From Tillus elongatus (lineage: Eukaryota > Arthropoda > Insecta > Coleoptera > Cleridae), in NCBI GenBank assembly GCA_964006375.1, contig OZ023264.1, forward strand, positions 173,586,295-173,650,294: 64,000 nucleotides of DNA, read 5' to 3'. Shown one piece after another: positions 41,510 through 52,168 of this stretch. The notes beneath the pieces are model-generated. The model saw nothing but the letters and a program-made list of their open reading frames with translations, had not been told where the DNA came from and ran no database searches. The stretch's first letter is position 1. The number at the start of each line of letters is the position of its first letter. Position numbers and translations under genes: made by a program.

Positions 41510-44185
41510 CTAGGTGATATAATCGTACTGTTTGTTTAATCTATTTAGTTGGAACGAGTTATTTTTTTCGTTATTGCAATATTGGCAAGCTCTAATAAAA
41601 GCTTTTATTTTTTGTTTCATTTTTGGAAAATTAATTTTAGTTTTCATCCTTAAATATGTTTCTTTAGCATTTATGTGATTTAATTTACTTCCGTGAAATA
41701 ATCCGATTGCGTCGTTAATTTCATTGTCGTTTATATGTATGATTTTCTCTTGTTTATTTATATTATTTAATCTTGATTGAGTTTCATTATTTACAGGATT
41801 TATTTCCGACTCGTAAACCTTATCGTGTGAGAATTTCCTTTCGTTATTGATTTTTGATTTTATTATTTGTGAAATTTGTTCCTTATCTATTTTTCTACGG
41901 ACGTCCTGTACCTGAATTAAATTATTACTTAACTTCTCATTTTGCGTGGTGCCTGTATATTTTATTTTGTTCGGAATAACCGCCCTGTAACAAGGTGCTT
42001 TTGTATTTGGGATAAACTCTTCGATTTTAACGGGTTGGTCGATTTTATTGTGTTCTTTACACATTGAATATACATATTTCATTATACTGTCTGCATTGCT
42101 CGCTTCTTGTCGAGGCTTGTGCAAGACATCTAACCTAATTTTATCTGTAATATTTTTTTGTACACTCCCCGTATAATTATTATTATAATTCTGGTGATCG
42201 TAAGAATTATTTAATATCCTATTTGCTTTATTTTGAATTTGCTCCGTTATATCTTTTTGTATCGTCCTCGTATCACTCACATTTTTATTTCTACGATATT
42301 CATATGTGTTTAATGAAACTTGATCCCGTTTACCTTTATTGTGGGTGAACATTTCTGTGATGTCATTTACTCTTTGTAACCTTCTATCGTCATCATTTAA
42401 TGGCTGATTACGCTTTCCTAGGTCGAGTTCCAGTGCAATAATGCTTCTGTCTATTGTATTACTTACGTTAAGGTGATTCATTTCATCATTTGCTTTGATG
42501 ATCCTACTTATCCGATTGTTATTGCTACTACTATTACTACCCATCTTATCTTCATGATCCCTTGTATCAGGGAAGTTTATCTTAATGCTTCGATTTTTTA
42601 AATTGAGTCTCTGGTTTTTAAAATCAATGTTCGCTTGATTTTTTATCAAAAAGTCAATTCCAATAAGAGCTACGAAATTTTTGTTAAATTCAAATAGGCA
42701 AAACTCTTGCTCACTGTCCGTTAGTGAGTTTAAAATTATTCTGGCTCGATTATTATGGCTAGAATAACCATGAGCACTTTTAATTAAAAACGGGTGATTG
42801 TAAATCTTATTATAAAAGTTGTTATATGCTATGGACGGGTTTAAAAGGCTCTTAGTACTACCGGAGTCGAGCAGTATTTTTCCGGGTAGTTCTTTTATTA
42901 TTACGTAGGGTAATTGGGATATTGTGTTAAAATTCGGTTCTGTTTTTGAGCTCCCTGCTATCGGAAAATTTTGATGCTGTGCATCGTATAATTCGGAGGG
43001 TGATTGTTCATTATATGTTGCGTCATAATTTAATTCTTCTGGTAAGAAATGTTGTCTTCTTTCTAATTCATTGAAAGGAAAAGAATTATTCGTTTCGTTA
43101 TAGTTTATCTCTTCTGGTATGAAATTTTGTCTTTTTTGAAAATTGTTGGAAGGAAAATTGTTTCGTCTATTTTGTGAGGGTTGTTGTCGGCTGAAATTAG
43201 TATGTCTCGTGTTGTTACTGCCGACATCCATAGCTTGTGGATATCTTCTAGTATTGTCATTAGGGTTGTACGTCGGTCTTCTCATTGAGAATTGATTTGA
43301 AGGGTTTCCCTGAAATTGTGGGTGAGACATTTGGGGTCTGTTTAAATTATAGTTAAAAGGTGCACGATAATTTTGTTGTTGGAAGGGTTTTTGAAATTGA
43401 ATATTGTTAAAATTTGGGGTATTTCTTTGGAAAACTGGTTTTTGTTGTTTGTCGTGCCTGTTATTGTTATTACTGTTGAAATTTGACCGTTGTAATAATC
43501 TGTCCCTATATTCATAATTTTCCTCGGAAAATATAAATTTTAAAGCTTGTTCTATGCTGTCCGGTCGAGTGGATCTGACCACCATACCGAGGGGGTTTTT
43601 TAATCCACCGATAAACGCTTTCAGTGTCTGTTGTCTGTACATGTTTTGTTTTAATCCTAAAATTCCCTCGTTACGTTCATTAGATATTAAATTAGAGATG
43701 AGTAATTGTTCAATGTGTCTGCAACGATTACTGAACGCTAAGGCATCCTCGTTATGTCTCTGTTTCAATGTTAATAATTCGCCTAGTAAGCTAATTTCAT
43801 CTCGCTGGTCGGTGAAGTTCTCAACAATTGCCCGTCTTAAGTCTACCCATGTGTTTATAATTTTAGTGTTAATAATTAACCTGGCTTGTGCAATTAGTTT
43901 CGTTTGAATATAATTTAATAGAAAATGGTTTAGATATAAATTTGGATTATCTGCATCATAGAATTGGTTCATTACTAGATCACAAGCTTTTAAGAAGTTC
44001 CCTACATTTTCAGGTTGTCCGTTAAATTCGGGGATTGCTTTAAGGTAAAACTCTTGGAATTGATTTGCCATATTTAAATTAGAATTATTTATATCGGGTT
44101 GTTCTACAATATCAATTTCGCCAATACTAATATTTCTTAATCTATATTCCAAATGTTCTAAATTATCAATATCGCTATCAGACAT
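41510..44185 (-). CDS. gag: Gag-protease with integrase zinc-finger remnant
   Basis: One open frame of 891 residues starting 3' of the leader. Residues about 40-230 are capsid-like (FQEFYLKAIPEFNGQPENV near the start; FIGGLKNPLGMVVRSTRP later). Residues about 235-420 are Asn/Gln/Arg-rich, without a CCHC knuckle, as in errantivirus Gag. An aspartic protease follows (ILLDSGSTKSLL near residue 438 and ALIGIDFLI further on). About 290 polar residues without a known domain come next. The C-terminus is an integrase zinc-binding module (two His near residue 830, CQYC near 867) that stops before the catalytic core. In intact relatives protease, reverse transcriptase and integrase lie in a separate pol frame, so the single frame here reflects a deletion. 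Particle assembly could be retained; reverse transcription cannot. Confidence 0.88.
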   Translation of the reverse strand: MSDSDIDNLEHLEYRLRNISIGEIDIVEQPDINNSNLNMANQFQEFYLKAIPEFNGQPENVGNFLKACDLVMNQFYDADNPNLYLNHFLLNYIQTKLIAQARLIINTKIINTWVDLRRAIVENFTDQRDEISLLGELLTLKQRHNEDALAFSNRCRHIEQLLISNLISNERNEGILGLKQNMYRQQTLKAFIGGLKNPLGMVVRSTRPDSIEQALKFIFSEENYEYRDRLLQRSNFNSNNNNRHDKQQKPVFQRNTPNFNNIQFQKPFQQQNYRAPFNYNLNRPQMSHPQFQGNPSNQFSMRRPTYNPNDNTRRYPQAMDVGSNNTRHTNFSRQQPSQNRRNNFPSNNFQKRQNFIPEEINYNETNNSFPFNELERRQHFLPEELNYDATYNEQSPSELYDAQHQNFPIAGSSKTEPNFNTISQLPYVIIKELPGKILLDSGSTKSLLNPSIAYNNFYNKIYNHPFLIKSAHGYSSHNNRARIILNSLTDSEQEFCLFEFNKNFVALIGIDFLIKNQANIDFKNQRLNLKNRSIKINFPDTRDHEDKMGSNSSSNNNRISRIIKANDEMNHLNVSNTIDRSIIALELDLGKRNQPLNDDDRRLQRVNDITEMFTHNKGKRDQVSLNTYEYRRNKNVSDTRTIQKDITEQIQNKANRILNNSYDHQNYNNNYTGSVQKNITDKIRLDVLHKPRQEASNADSIMKYVYSMCKEHNKIDQPVKIEEFIPNTKAPCYRAVIPNKIKYTGTTQNEKLSNNLIQVQDVRRKIDKEQISQIIKSKINNERKFSHDKVYESEINPVNNETQSRLNNINKQEKIIHINDNEINDAIGLFHGSKLNHINAKETYLRMKTKINFPKMKQKIKAFIRACQYCNNEKNNSFQLNRLNKQYDYIT

Positions 44186-44253
44186 ATAATATTATCAATA
44201 TATGAGGAAATACAGTATATATATATAGGAAATAAAGGAAGCAAACAACTTAC

Positions 44254-44282
44254 AGAATCGATGCTATTGCTGCTGTCTTCAT
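44254..44282 (-). other. Predicted first coding exon and splice donor for env
   Basis: A leader exon with ATG at 44282-44280 and nine codons plus two bases before GTAAGT. The encoded start is hydrophobic and would supply the signal peptide missing from the main env frame. Inferred from splice consensus and phase only. Confidence 0.6.
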
Positions 44283-44361
44283 GACGTCTCTCTTGATCGG
44301 TTCTTTGGCTGTTAAGCGTTGAAACGCAAAGAATCAATATACTTTTGGTTCTTCAGCACTA

Positions 44362-44379
44362 TCCGTTGCGACTGCGCCA
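44362..44379 (-). promoter_or_regulatory. Primer binding site
   Basis: TGGCGCAGTCGCAACGGA, whose first T is the last base of the LTR. It resembles the TGGCGCAGTCG primer site of the Drosophila 17.6/297 group, reported to use tRNA-Ser. The tRNA used here is inferred from that resemblance. Confidence 0.8.
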
Positions 44380-44782
44380 GTTAACTTTCTTGTTAACACA
44401 CTTGACTTTTTAAAAGAATTTATTGATTATAGTTACATAAAATACTTATGAATAATAAAAAAAAATGATAAATATAAATTATGACAATTTAAGAGACTCA
44501 AGCAATAACAATGTAGGAATGTCCGTCCGTGGTCTGGTAACTTCCATATATAGTCTCTGGTGGGGCGTGGACCGAGAGGCGGTTTCCACCTAAGTTGCAG
44601 TCTTGAAGGTGATCCTAGCAGGTGGCTGGTTGCTGAATTGAAGGTCTAGTTGTTTACCCATTTATGAATAGTCTATTCTTCTTATTGCGCTGCTTTTAAT
44701 TAACCCATTCGTCAGCGACCTTGGGTGTTGAATCGGGATCTGTACTTCTTATATACATTGTATGAGTTGGCTATTGTTATCT
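44379..44782 (-). repeat. 5' LTR of the errantivirus
   Basis: 404 bp, reading as identical to the 3' LTR, which means the insertion is too young to have gathered visible substitutions or was recently gene-converted. Confidence 0.95.
44749..44755 (-). promoter_or_regulatory. TATA-like box in the 5' LTR
   Basis: TATATAA on the minus strand about 30 bases into the 5' LTR. It is the only good TATA match in the LTR, so it is a plausible core promoter. The start site is not resolved. Confidence 0.45.
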
Positions 44783-44878
44783 CGCGAGAATTGCCTATGT
44801 GAAGGCTTCGGTTGTTTTTGCACGTATTAAAAAAACCAAACGTAAGCGAATTTGGTGCTATTACCAAAAAAAAAGTCT

Positions 44879-45936
44879 GGACGCAGCAAGTGCGTTACGG
44901 TAGTGAATTTTCATAAAAATAGTTTTTAATAGCAAATATTGTGTGTTTTTTTTTAAGAAAGCTGGCATCAAATTTGGTTACCAGTATAACCTATATAGTA
45001 AAAACGATGTGCTATGTTACATCAAAATAACTTTATTGTTTGAAAATGTACAAAATTTCCGAAAGTAAACTTAAAATGTTCCCGAAAAAACTCGTTTCTA
45101 GGTTAACCTTATAGGTTAATAGCAAATTGAGCTATTCAAATATGAAGCATTTGATCAAAATTGGCTACCATAACGCACTTGCTGCGCCCAGAATTTTTCT
45201 TACAAACATGCATTATATTTCGATGGAAAATGCAAAAATGCAATAACATAAGGAGTGTTTGATTAAAAAAAGAAAATTTGTATCACCGGCCTGTGATTTT
45301 ATAAATATATTTTTTTAAATGTAGCTCAAGACACCCTATAATTAATATATACAATTCTTTTTCATATCTTGTATAATAACGGATATATTGAGCTTTATTC
45401 ATTTTTTAAGAAAACTCGACAAAAATTATATACCCTTAAACGATAAACTCTATATCTAAGACTACTGCCAAGCATCAGAGACAGGGTCTATTTGAAATGA
45501 TTTTTCTGGAAACATTTTAGTAAAACGAAGGACAATGACGGTTGAAACTAAGACTTCGGGGTTTGTAAAACATTCTCCTTGAAGCATGTTATTTCTATAG
45601 CTCGTATTAGATTAAAGTTATTTGCCTAAATGTTGCCAATTTTGACGTTTTAAATAGCAACTTTGACGTTTTGAGGAAAACCCGAATATATTTTTTTAAA
45701 TGCCTATAACTTTTTGTCTTTTGACCTATTGAGCTAAATTTTGGTATGTAGCTTACATATAAGGATATAAACCCGTGTACCAAATTTGGTTGCCCTTACT
45801 TTGTGAATTTTTTCAAAAGAAAACCCAAGAATGTCCTGGAAAACCTGGGCCATTTGCAAAAGGAAGGTATTCACCAAATTTAATCAAAATCGGTTCATTA
45901 TTTTTTGAGTTATCGGTGTGATACATATATACATAT

Positions 45937-45996
<60 letters not shown>

Positions 45997-46081
45997 ATAT
46001 AAAAATTGAAACTGACCCCGGATATATGTTCTGGGCCTAGTTAGCGCTCATTTGAAGAAATTTTTTTAAAGAAAATTCACT
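44879..46081 (-). mobile_element. HINE-like element, long full copy
   Basis: Minus orientation: 3' end GGACGCAGCAAGTGCGTTAC at 44879, (TA)n at about 45946-45994, 5' end GAAAATTCACT at 46081. An inverted duplicate of the 3' end at 45165-45189 bounds a 311-bp terminal cassette. The interior carries AACGTCAAAATTGG-type motifs shared with the 15.7-17.3 kb copy. Confidence 0.78.
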
Positions 46082-46857
46082 AAAATTATTATAATTAAAA
46101 TTTATTAAGAACGAACTATTCAAATTAGGGATATCTTCTCCTTCTTTTGTTAGCTACCCAAATTCAACCACTTTTTGTAGGAAAAACACAAAGACAGGTT
46201 ACCTTGTGTAAATTTTTTTTGACAACAAGAAATGTAGTTTAATGAATTTTTTACAGACACTGAACCATGCCATGTGATAAAAATTTGGTTTCTATGTCGG
46301 TGGTGGCAAAGTATTTTTTCAGCATTTGAAAATTTTTGTTTGGAATAAAACAATATTTTAAACTATATTTTCATCAAAAATTGTTATCTCGTACTTTGCA
46401 AAGCGAATAGAAAAAAAAAGTTCAAGTGAAGCAGAATTAAGAATGGATGAATGACAGTGAATGAATGAATTTTTTAAGAAGACATGTGACCTTTTATTTG
46501 AGGAACGACGGCCGACCGATCATGTGGGTCCCAGTAGACGCTCACGCCTGGCGCCCTGGAGGTGATCCATTTATCATGAGTCGGAGGAGGGTGGGCCTAG
46601 CCGAGAAACCAACGCTGAAGTTCATCCGCTTTTCATATAATCAGCGACTCCATGTCTCATTTAAGTTCTGTTAAACTTAAACTTCATTAAACAACCAGAC
46701 TATAAATAATGATTAGACTGAGTTCTCATTTCATCTTGGATCCGTGATTTTTACTCGTTTCTTTTGAGACGACGTATTCATTTATCAGCCAGCGTGATAA
46801 CTGGAAATTACAATTGGCCTCTTAGAGAAGAAGCCCTAGCCTTGACAGTGTGTTACG
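46082..46857. other. Unassigned DNA with one GC-rich frame
   Basis: A 69-codon frame at 46465-46674 is GC-richer than its surroundings but shows no domain I recognise and has stops on both sides. It could be an element fragment. Confidence 0.35.
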
Positions 46858-46923
46858 GTAGTAAATTTTTAATAACATTTTTCCGCAAAAAGATTTTTCG
46901 TCAAAGAATTATCAGTTTGAATG

Positions 46924-47012
<89 letters not shown>
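46858..47012 (-). mobile_element. HINE-like fragment with TA array
   Basis: GTGTGTTACGGTAGTAAATTTTTA resembles a decayed 3' end, and (TA)n follows at about 46927-47010. Confidence 0.45.
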
Positions 47013-47016
<4 letters not shown>

Positions 47017-47294
47017 TGGCCGTTTCAATTTCTTAGTAAATACATTAATAAAACTTCCCTTAAATAAAAGTAGATATAGCATAGAATTAGAGTACATTAA
47101 AAACGTGCCTAAATATAACGTATATTCGGAATGCTAAGTGGAAAAATTAATTAATAAACACAGGATAAAGAAAATGTTAGCGGAATGCACGATATTCATA
47201 AAAGAGAAAATAGAGGAAAAGTGTTTCTTACCTTTTGAACTGTCTGTCACGAAGGGTCTCGAGAGCATTTTAAAAAAGCCGATTTGTAGCTAAC

Positions 47295-48501
47295 TTTTTC
47301 CTCAAGGTTCAGCTTAAGCCCCTACTTTGTTTCTTCTCCACATCAATGACCTCCTCTCTAGCACATTCAACCCAGTTCACGGTTACGCGAACGACAGCAC
47401 CCTCCACTAAAATATACAATATTCTAAGCCTGTCTCTTTAGTCCAATCAGACGGGTATCGCATACTCATGGAGGGGCCTGTGGATCTCCAAAAACTATTA
47501 GATTGGGGAAGTATAAATATTGTATATAAACACCGAATTACTAAAATTTCTTAAAAAACACAGTCTAATCCACGACAGGCAGTATGGATTCCGTCAGCGC
47601 AGATCAACTGACGACCGCCTTTCCTTTGTCACCCATTCTCGGAACAAGTGTATGGAACTACACGGTGAATCCCAGATTGTCGCGCTAGGCATATCCAGGT
47701 CTGGCACGCAACGCTGTTTAATAAACTTCCCGCCTATGGACTACCACCAAAACTCTGTACCTGGACAGCAAATTTCCTCTCCAACCAAAGCATTTCTGTT
47801 GTCGTGGACGACCATTCCTCTAAACTGTATCCAATTGATGCAGGAGTCCCTCAAGGTAAAGCTTTAGCGCCTACTTTGTTTCTTCCCCACATCAATGACC
47901 TCCTCTCTAGCAGATCCAACCCAATTCACAGTTACGCGGACGGCAGCACCCTCCACTCAAATATACAATATTCTAAGCCTGTCTCCTTCGCTTGATTAGA
48001 TGAGGATCGCAGACTCATGGAAGGTTCTGTTTCTGTGTATCTCCAAAAAATATTAGACTGGGGAAGTAAAAATCTTCTACAATTCAACTCCACCAAATCT
48101 CAGTCTTTCTTTCTATCTCATAAGAGATACACCAGCCCTAGACCCATCACAATGAACCACAAAGTTATTCAAAGTAATGAGTCTTTTTCACTTGTTGGCA
48201 TTTCTGTGGACCGAAATCTCAATTGGCACCAACATGTTACATCAATTGCAGAAGCGGCTGCTAAGAAATTAGTTTTCCTTTTCCGGGTCCGCAAATACTT
48301 TTCACCAGCTAATCTCTGTACCTTATATACTTCACAAATAAGGTCAAACCTCGAATACTGCTTCCACATATGGGGTGCCGCTGCCGCTTCTCTACACTCG
48401 CTATCCTGGACTCAATTCAGAAGAGAGCTGCACGTCTCATCGGTTACCCTACTCTCACCCAAAGGCTACCATCCCTTGCCTACCGACGTGCCGTTGGTGA
48501 C

Positions 48502-48532
<31 letters not shown>

Positions 48533-48868
48533 TCCCTTGCCTACCGACGTGCCGTTGGTGACCTCTCTCTCACTCTTTTATAGATATCTGCACGGACACT
48601 GCTCAGAGGAGCTTTCTTCCATAGTTCATCCACCTGCTGCCCCCAACAGATCTACCAGGGGAACAGAGCGAATGCACCCTTTTGCTGTCCAGGTCATCAG
48701 ATATAGAACATCTTGTTATGCCCGCTCTCTTGTCCCGAGGACTTCCAAGTTGTGGAATTCCTTGCCACAGTCCAGAATTAACAAGCTGCCTCTTTCCTCC
48801 TTGTCGACACCTACGGTACGATAGTAGTTAGGCTGTAAGCCCTCGTGGTGTGTTGTTGAAATATAAAA
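47295..48868 (+). pseudogene. LINE pol, copy 3 (two joined fragments)
   Basis: Same LINE family as the 9.2 and 36.3 kb copies, again in two overlapping fragments. Fragment a (about 47298-47520) covers the catalytic region with YAND in place of YADD. It then joins, at a GTA microhomology, an upstream part of the same gene (fragment b, from about 47520: RQYGFRQRRSTDDRL, then GVPQGKALAPTLF and YADG). A 73-bp segment with (CT)n is tandemly duplicated near 48469-48590. The C-terminal part is truncated relative to the other copies. The 3' end GTGTGTTGTTGAAATATAAAAA is near 48850-48868. Both fragments have lost a catalytic Asp. Confidence 0.83.
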
Positions 48869-48884
48869 AATGCGCATACAACAT

Positions 48885-49010
48885 TGTTAGGTAATACGAA
48901 AGATGCAGATAAATCCACTGGAATGTCGAGTATCTGTGAGATAGGTTGTAAAGATTGTACTCTTAAATACGTTGGGCAGACTACGAGATTTATTCAGACT
49001 AGACTGGCTT
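48885..49010 (+). pseudogene. Penelope-like GIY-YIG fragment
   Basis: A frame reading SSICEIGCKDCTLKYVGQTT then RFIQTRLA matches the GIY-YIG nuclease of Penelope-like elements (Cys-rich segment followed by YVGQT). It is a second family, distinct from that at 18.9 kb, and lacks everything else. Confidence 0.7.
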
Positions 49011-49052
49011 CATGAAAACTGGCCTATAATTTTTTGATTTAACGATACGATA

Positions 49053-49058
<6 letters not shown>

Positions 49059-49129
<71 letters not shown>
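49059..49129. repeat. (TA)n microsatellite
   Basis: TA array after ACGATACGATACGATAT, not clearly tied to a HINE-like copy. Confidence 0.95.
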
Positions 49130-49134
<5 letters not shown>

Positions 49135-49206
49135 AGAAAAAATTAAAAGTCTATATATCCATATAAAGGATCTTAGTTACGACGGATCTGTAAAAAATGA
49201 CCCTGG

Positions 49207-49594
49207 CTAGAATACGTGTGTCATTTGTGTGATTTGTGTCTTTAACTTCGGCCCATTTCCGCGACTATGGCCAATCGCCGACGCCAGAGAGCAGTTTCAC
49301 CTCATTATCCTGGAAATTTCGCCGAAACCCTGCTTTTATGTAAGAAGATTAGGGATATTTAACGTGCCCAACATCGCATGAACACGGGTCCGATGACTTT
49401 AAGCGCCCTCCGAAGGGCGGAACGTGCAGACATTCAACTTGCTCAAATACAATGCCAGAACCTCGGTTGATGTTAATGTTACAGTTTTTACTAAAAAAGT
49501 GACAGGAGAATCCTGGGATCGAACCCAGTACCCTTCGGTTCAGAGGCACACGTTTTTGCCCCTGAACCACCGAGGCTCTGACTAGAATACATAT
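49207..49594 (-). mobile_element. tRNA-derived SINE, copy 2, with target duplication
   Basis: Minus-strand SINE at about 49221-49580 with B box GGGTTCGATCCC and the shared body. It is flanked by CTAGAATACGTGTG (49207-49220) and CTAGAATACATATG (49581-49594), a 14-bp duplication with two changes. Confidence 0.88.
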
Positions 49595-50657
49595 GCCAAT
49601 ATCTGAAAAGTAGCTGCCGGTTTTTATTATACCTTTAATAAGTTTAATATCTTGTTTTTATCGACTAAAAATAATGTTATTAATGATTCATATTCTCCCA
49701 AGATAATTACCTCCTCAGACATTTTCATTCAGTTGATAAATATGAGGCGAGTAAAAATGGATTGTGCATTTATTGGCACCCATTTCGGAAATGTCCATTT
49801 TCTACAACAATGTAGTCAAATACTTCTCTCATGTAGTCCATTCGGAGAAACGCAGACCTTTTCACTCTCACATCACTCAGATACGAAGGATCAGAAAATC
49901 AGAGAGCAAAGTTTCTATAATGGCAGGAGCGTTATAAATCACGTGCTTCGAAGGACGTAATTTTCCAGCTAGAACAGTTTAATGAAGTGCATTTCAAAGG
50001 GACCGATAAAAAATCCTTCAATTATCTCATTTCAAAAAAGCATTTATTACGACTTTTTTTGCCAATTTCAAACGGCTATAAAACAAAGTTATTGAAGTAT
50101 AGCACCTAGAAACTGGGTTTTGCTGTCGTGTTAGAATTGATAGCGGAAAGGTTACGAGAGAAAATTATGAAGCAATTTTGTGGGTGCCGGAGTCGTTAGT
50201 CTTTCGTTTCGGTGTTGTAACGCGCATGCCCATCGCCTTTTCCAGACCACAGAGTACTTTATAACATCACCGCTTGCCATTCCAGATGTTCGCTTCCTTT
50301 TAAACTGCCAAAAGTAATGATAATTCCTATCCAGCTTATCTTGGTGCACTGCAATTGCATTCGTAGTTTATTTGGAGTGAACATAACTTGATGTGTCTTG
50401 AAATTACTGTCACTTCGACCGGGATAGCACAGCATTCTACACCCATCAGATATTCTCACGTAATGTAACTTGTCACTGAAGTCAAAATAATAATACACCA
50501 TAGTGCGCCGAAAATTAAATCAAAATATTTGTAGACTATTAAATCAACATAGCTATCGTTAGAAAAAATGGCAGGCAGCATGTACATTATAGTAGCGAAA
50601 TTTCATAAGCCGTGTATTAATAACCGGTAAGTAATGAAAACAAGAGTCAGTAGATTT
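49595..50657. other. Unassigned DNA with a weak minus-strand exon candidate
   Basis: At 50485-50259 (minus) an open stretch reads LHYVRISDGCRMLCYPGRSD and follows TTTTGACTTCAG, a possible splice acceptor. The Cys/Gly pattern looks protein-like but I cannot assign a family. The rest shows nothing. Confidence 0.25.
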
Positions 50658-50850
50658 ACTCAGTGAGTGGTGGACGTGCCGCCACCTGGTTGCGGAACCA
50701 AGTAGTATGTTGTCACGCCAGCTCTAAATAACACAAAGTGTTAAAAAAATAGAGACTGTATACAACTAACTAACAATTTAGAAAATTGTCAGCCCTGGCC
50801 CATCTCTACCCCAATATAGGGACAAAGTATGTAAGACTAGATGCATTCTC

Positions 50851-50919
50851 GCAACAATTAGAACCGTAGACAGGTTTCGCTCTTATTAGAGCTCTTCAGT
50901 ACGGCATACTAATTGTAGC
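50851..50919 (-). ncRNA. Type I hammerhead ribozyme, inverted copy
   Basis: On the minus strand: CTGAAGA, perfect stem II (GCTCT/AGAGC, loop AATA), GAA, ACCTGT (one change from the palindromic ACCGGT) and cleavage triplet GTC ending at 50869. Helix I pairs GCCGTA with TACGGT and, beyond an internal loop, ACAATTAG with CTAATTGT. Confidence 0.8.
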
Positions 50920-51262
50920 AAAAATGCACCAAAAGTAATACGGCTATAGTATAGCCAGCCTTAAAATACTCAGTGAGTGGTCGACGTGCCACCACCTAGT
51001 TGCGGAATCAAGTATTGTTGCGAGAATGCATCTAGTCTTACATACTTTGTCCCTATATTGGGGTAGAAATGGGCCAGGGCTGACAGTTTTCTAAATTGTT
51101 AGTTAGTTGTATACAGTCTCTATTTTTTTAACACTTTGTGTTATTTGGAGCTGGCGTGACAACATACTACTTGGTTCCGCAACTAGGTGGCGGCACGTCC
51201 ACCACTCACTGAGTATTTTAACGTCGGCTATACTATAGCCGTATTACTTTTGGTGCATTTTT

Positions 51263-51331
51263 GCTACAATTAGTATGCCGTACTGAAGAGCTCTAATGAG
51301 AACGAAACCGGTCTACGGTTCTAATTGTTGC
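51263..51331 (+). ncRNA. Type I hammerhead ribozyme, copy A
   Basis: Core CTGAAGA at 51283, stem II GCTCT/AGAAC (one C-A mismatch), loop AATG, then GAA, ACCGGT and C with cleavage expected after 51313. Helix I is intact in both segments. Confidence 0.82.
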
Positions 51332-51548
51332 GAGAATGCATCTAGTCCTAAGTAGATGTATTTGTGAAGTGAAAGCATATTGGGGGAGCTGAAATTTTAA
51401 CAAAAATGATAGTGATAGTTCCAGTTTTTTACATTTATTTAACTGAGCAGACCTACTATCTACCGCAACTAGGTGGTGGCACGTCGACCACTCACTGAGT
51501 ATTTTAAGGCTGGCTATACTATAGCCGTATTACTTTTGGTGCATTTTT

Positions 51549-51617
51549 GCTACAATTAGTATGCCGTACTGAAGAGCCCTAACGAGAGCGAAACCGGTCT
51601 ACGGTTCTAATTGTTGC
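51549..51617 (+). ncRNA. Type I hammerhead ribozyme, copy B
   Basis: Core CTGAAGA at 51569, stem II GCCCT/AGAGC with one mismatch and loop AACG, GAA, ACCGGT, cleavage after 51599. Helix I is intact. Confidence 0.82.
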
Positions 51618-51858
51618 GAGAATGCATCTAGTCTTACATACTTTGTCCCTATATTGGGGTAGAGATGGGCCAGGGCTGACAATTTTCTAAATTGTTAGTT
51701 AGTTGTATACAGTCTCTATTTTTTTAAGACTTTGTGTTATTTGGAGCTGGCGTGACAACATACTACTTGGTTCCGCAACTGGGTGGCGGCACATCCACCA
51801 CTCACTGAGTATTTTAAGGCTGGCTATACTATAGCCGTATTACTTATGGTGCATTTTT

Positions 51859-51927
51859 GCTACAATTAGTATGCCGCGCTGAAGAGCTCTAATGAGAGCG
51901 AAACCGGTCTACGGTTCTAATTGTTGC
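51859..51927 (+). ncRNA. Type I hammerhead ribozyme, copy C
   Basis: Perfect stem II (GCTCT/AGAGC, loop AATG), GAA, ACCGGT, cleavage after 51909. The inner helix I strand is GCCGCG instead of GCCGTA, weakening the pairs next to the core. The outer helix is intact. Confidence 0.78.
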
Positions 51928-52168
51928 GAGAATGCATCTAGCCTTACATACTTTGTCCCTATATTGGGGTAGAAATGGGCCAGGGCTGACAGTTTTCTAA
52001 ATTGTTAGTTAGTTGTATACAGTCTCGATTTTTTTAACACTTTGTGTTATTTGGAGCTGGCGTGACAACATACTACTTGGTTCCGCAACTAGGTGGCGGC
52101 ACGTCCACCACTCACTGAGTATTTTAACGCTGGCTATACTATAGCCGTATTACTTTTGGTGCATTTTT

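Larger units (their letters stand above)
39267..44786 (-). mobile_element. Gypsy/errantivirus-type LTR retroelement, recent, pol-deleted
   Basis: Flanked by CGCG duplications (39267-39270 and 44783-44786), a 4-bp target of the alternating purine-pyrimidine kind used by insect errantiviruses. The two 404-bp LTRs read as identical. Transcribed right to left, it carries a primer binding site, gag-protease plus an integrase zinc-finger remnant in one 891-codon frame, and an envelope gene. The expected reverse transcriptase, RNase H and integrase core are absent: no YxDD box and no integrase D,D35E region is seen. At 5.5 kb it is about 2 kb shorter than typical members. It must rely on a complete relative for reverse transcription and integration. 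Confidence 0.92.

Noticed and set aside
43554..43907. 117-codon plus-strand frame
   Set aside because: Antisense to the capsid region of gag.
46465..46674. 69-codon GC-richer frame
   Set aside because: No domain, start context or neighbouring exon; not enough to call a gene.
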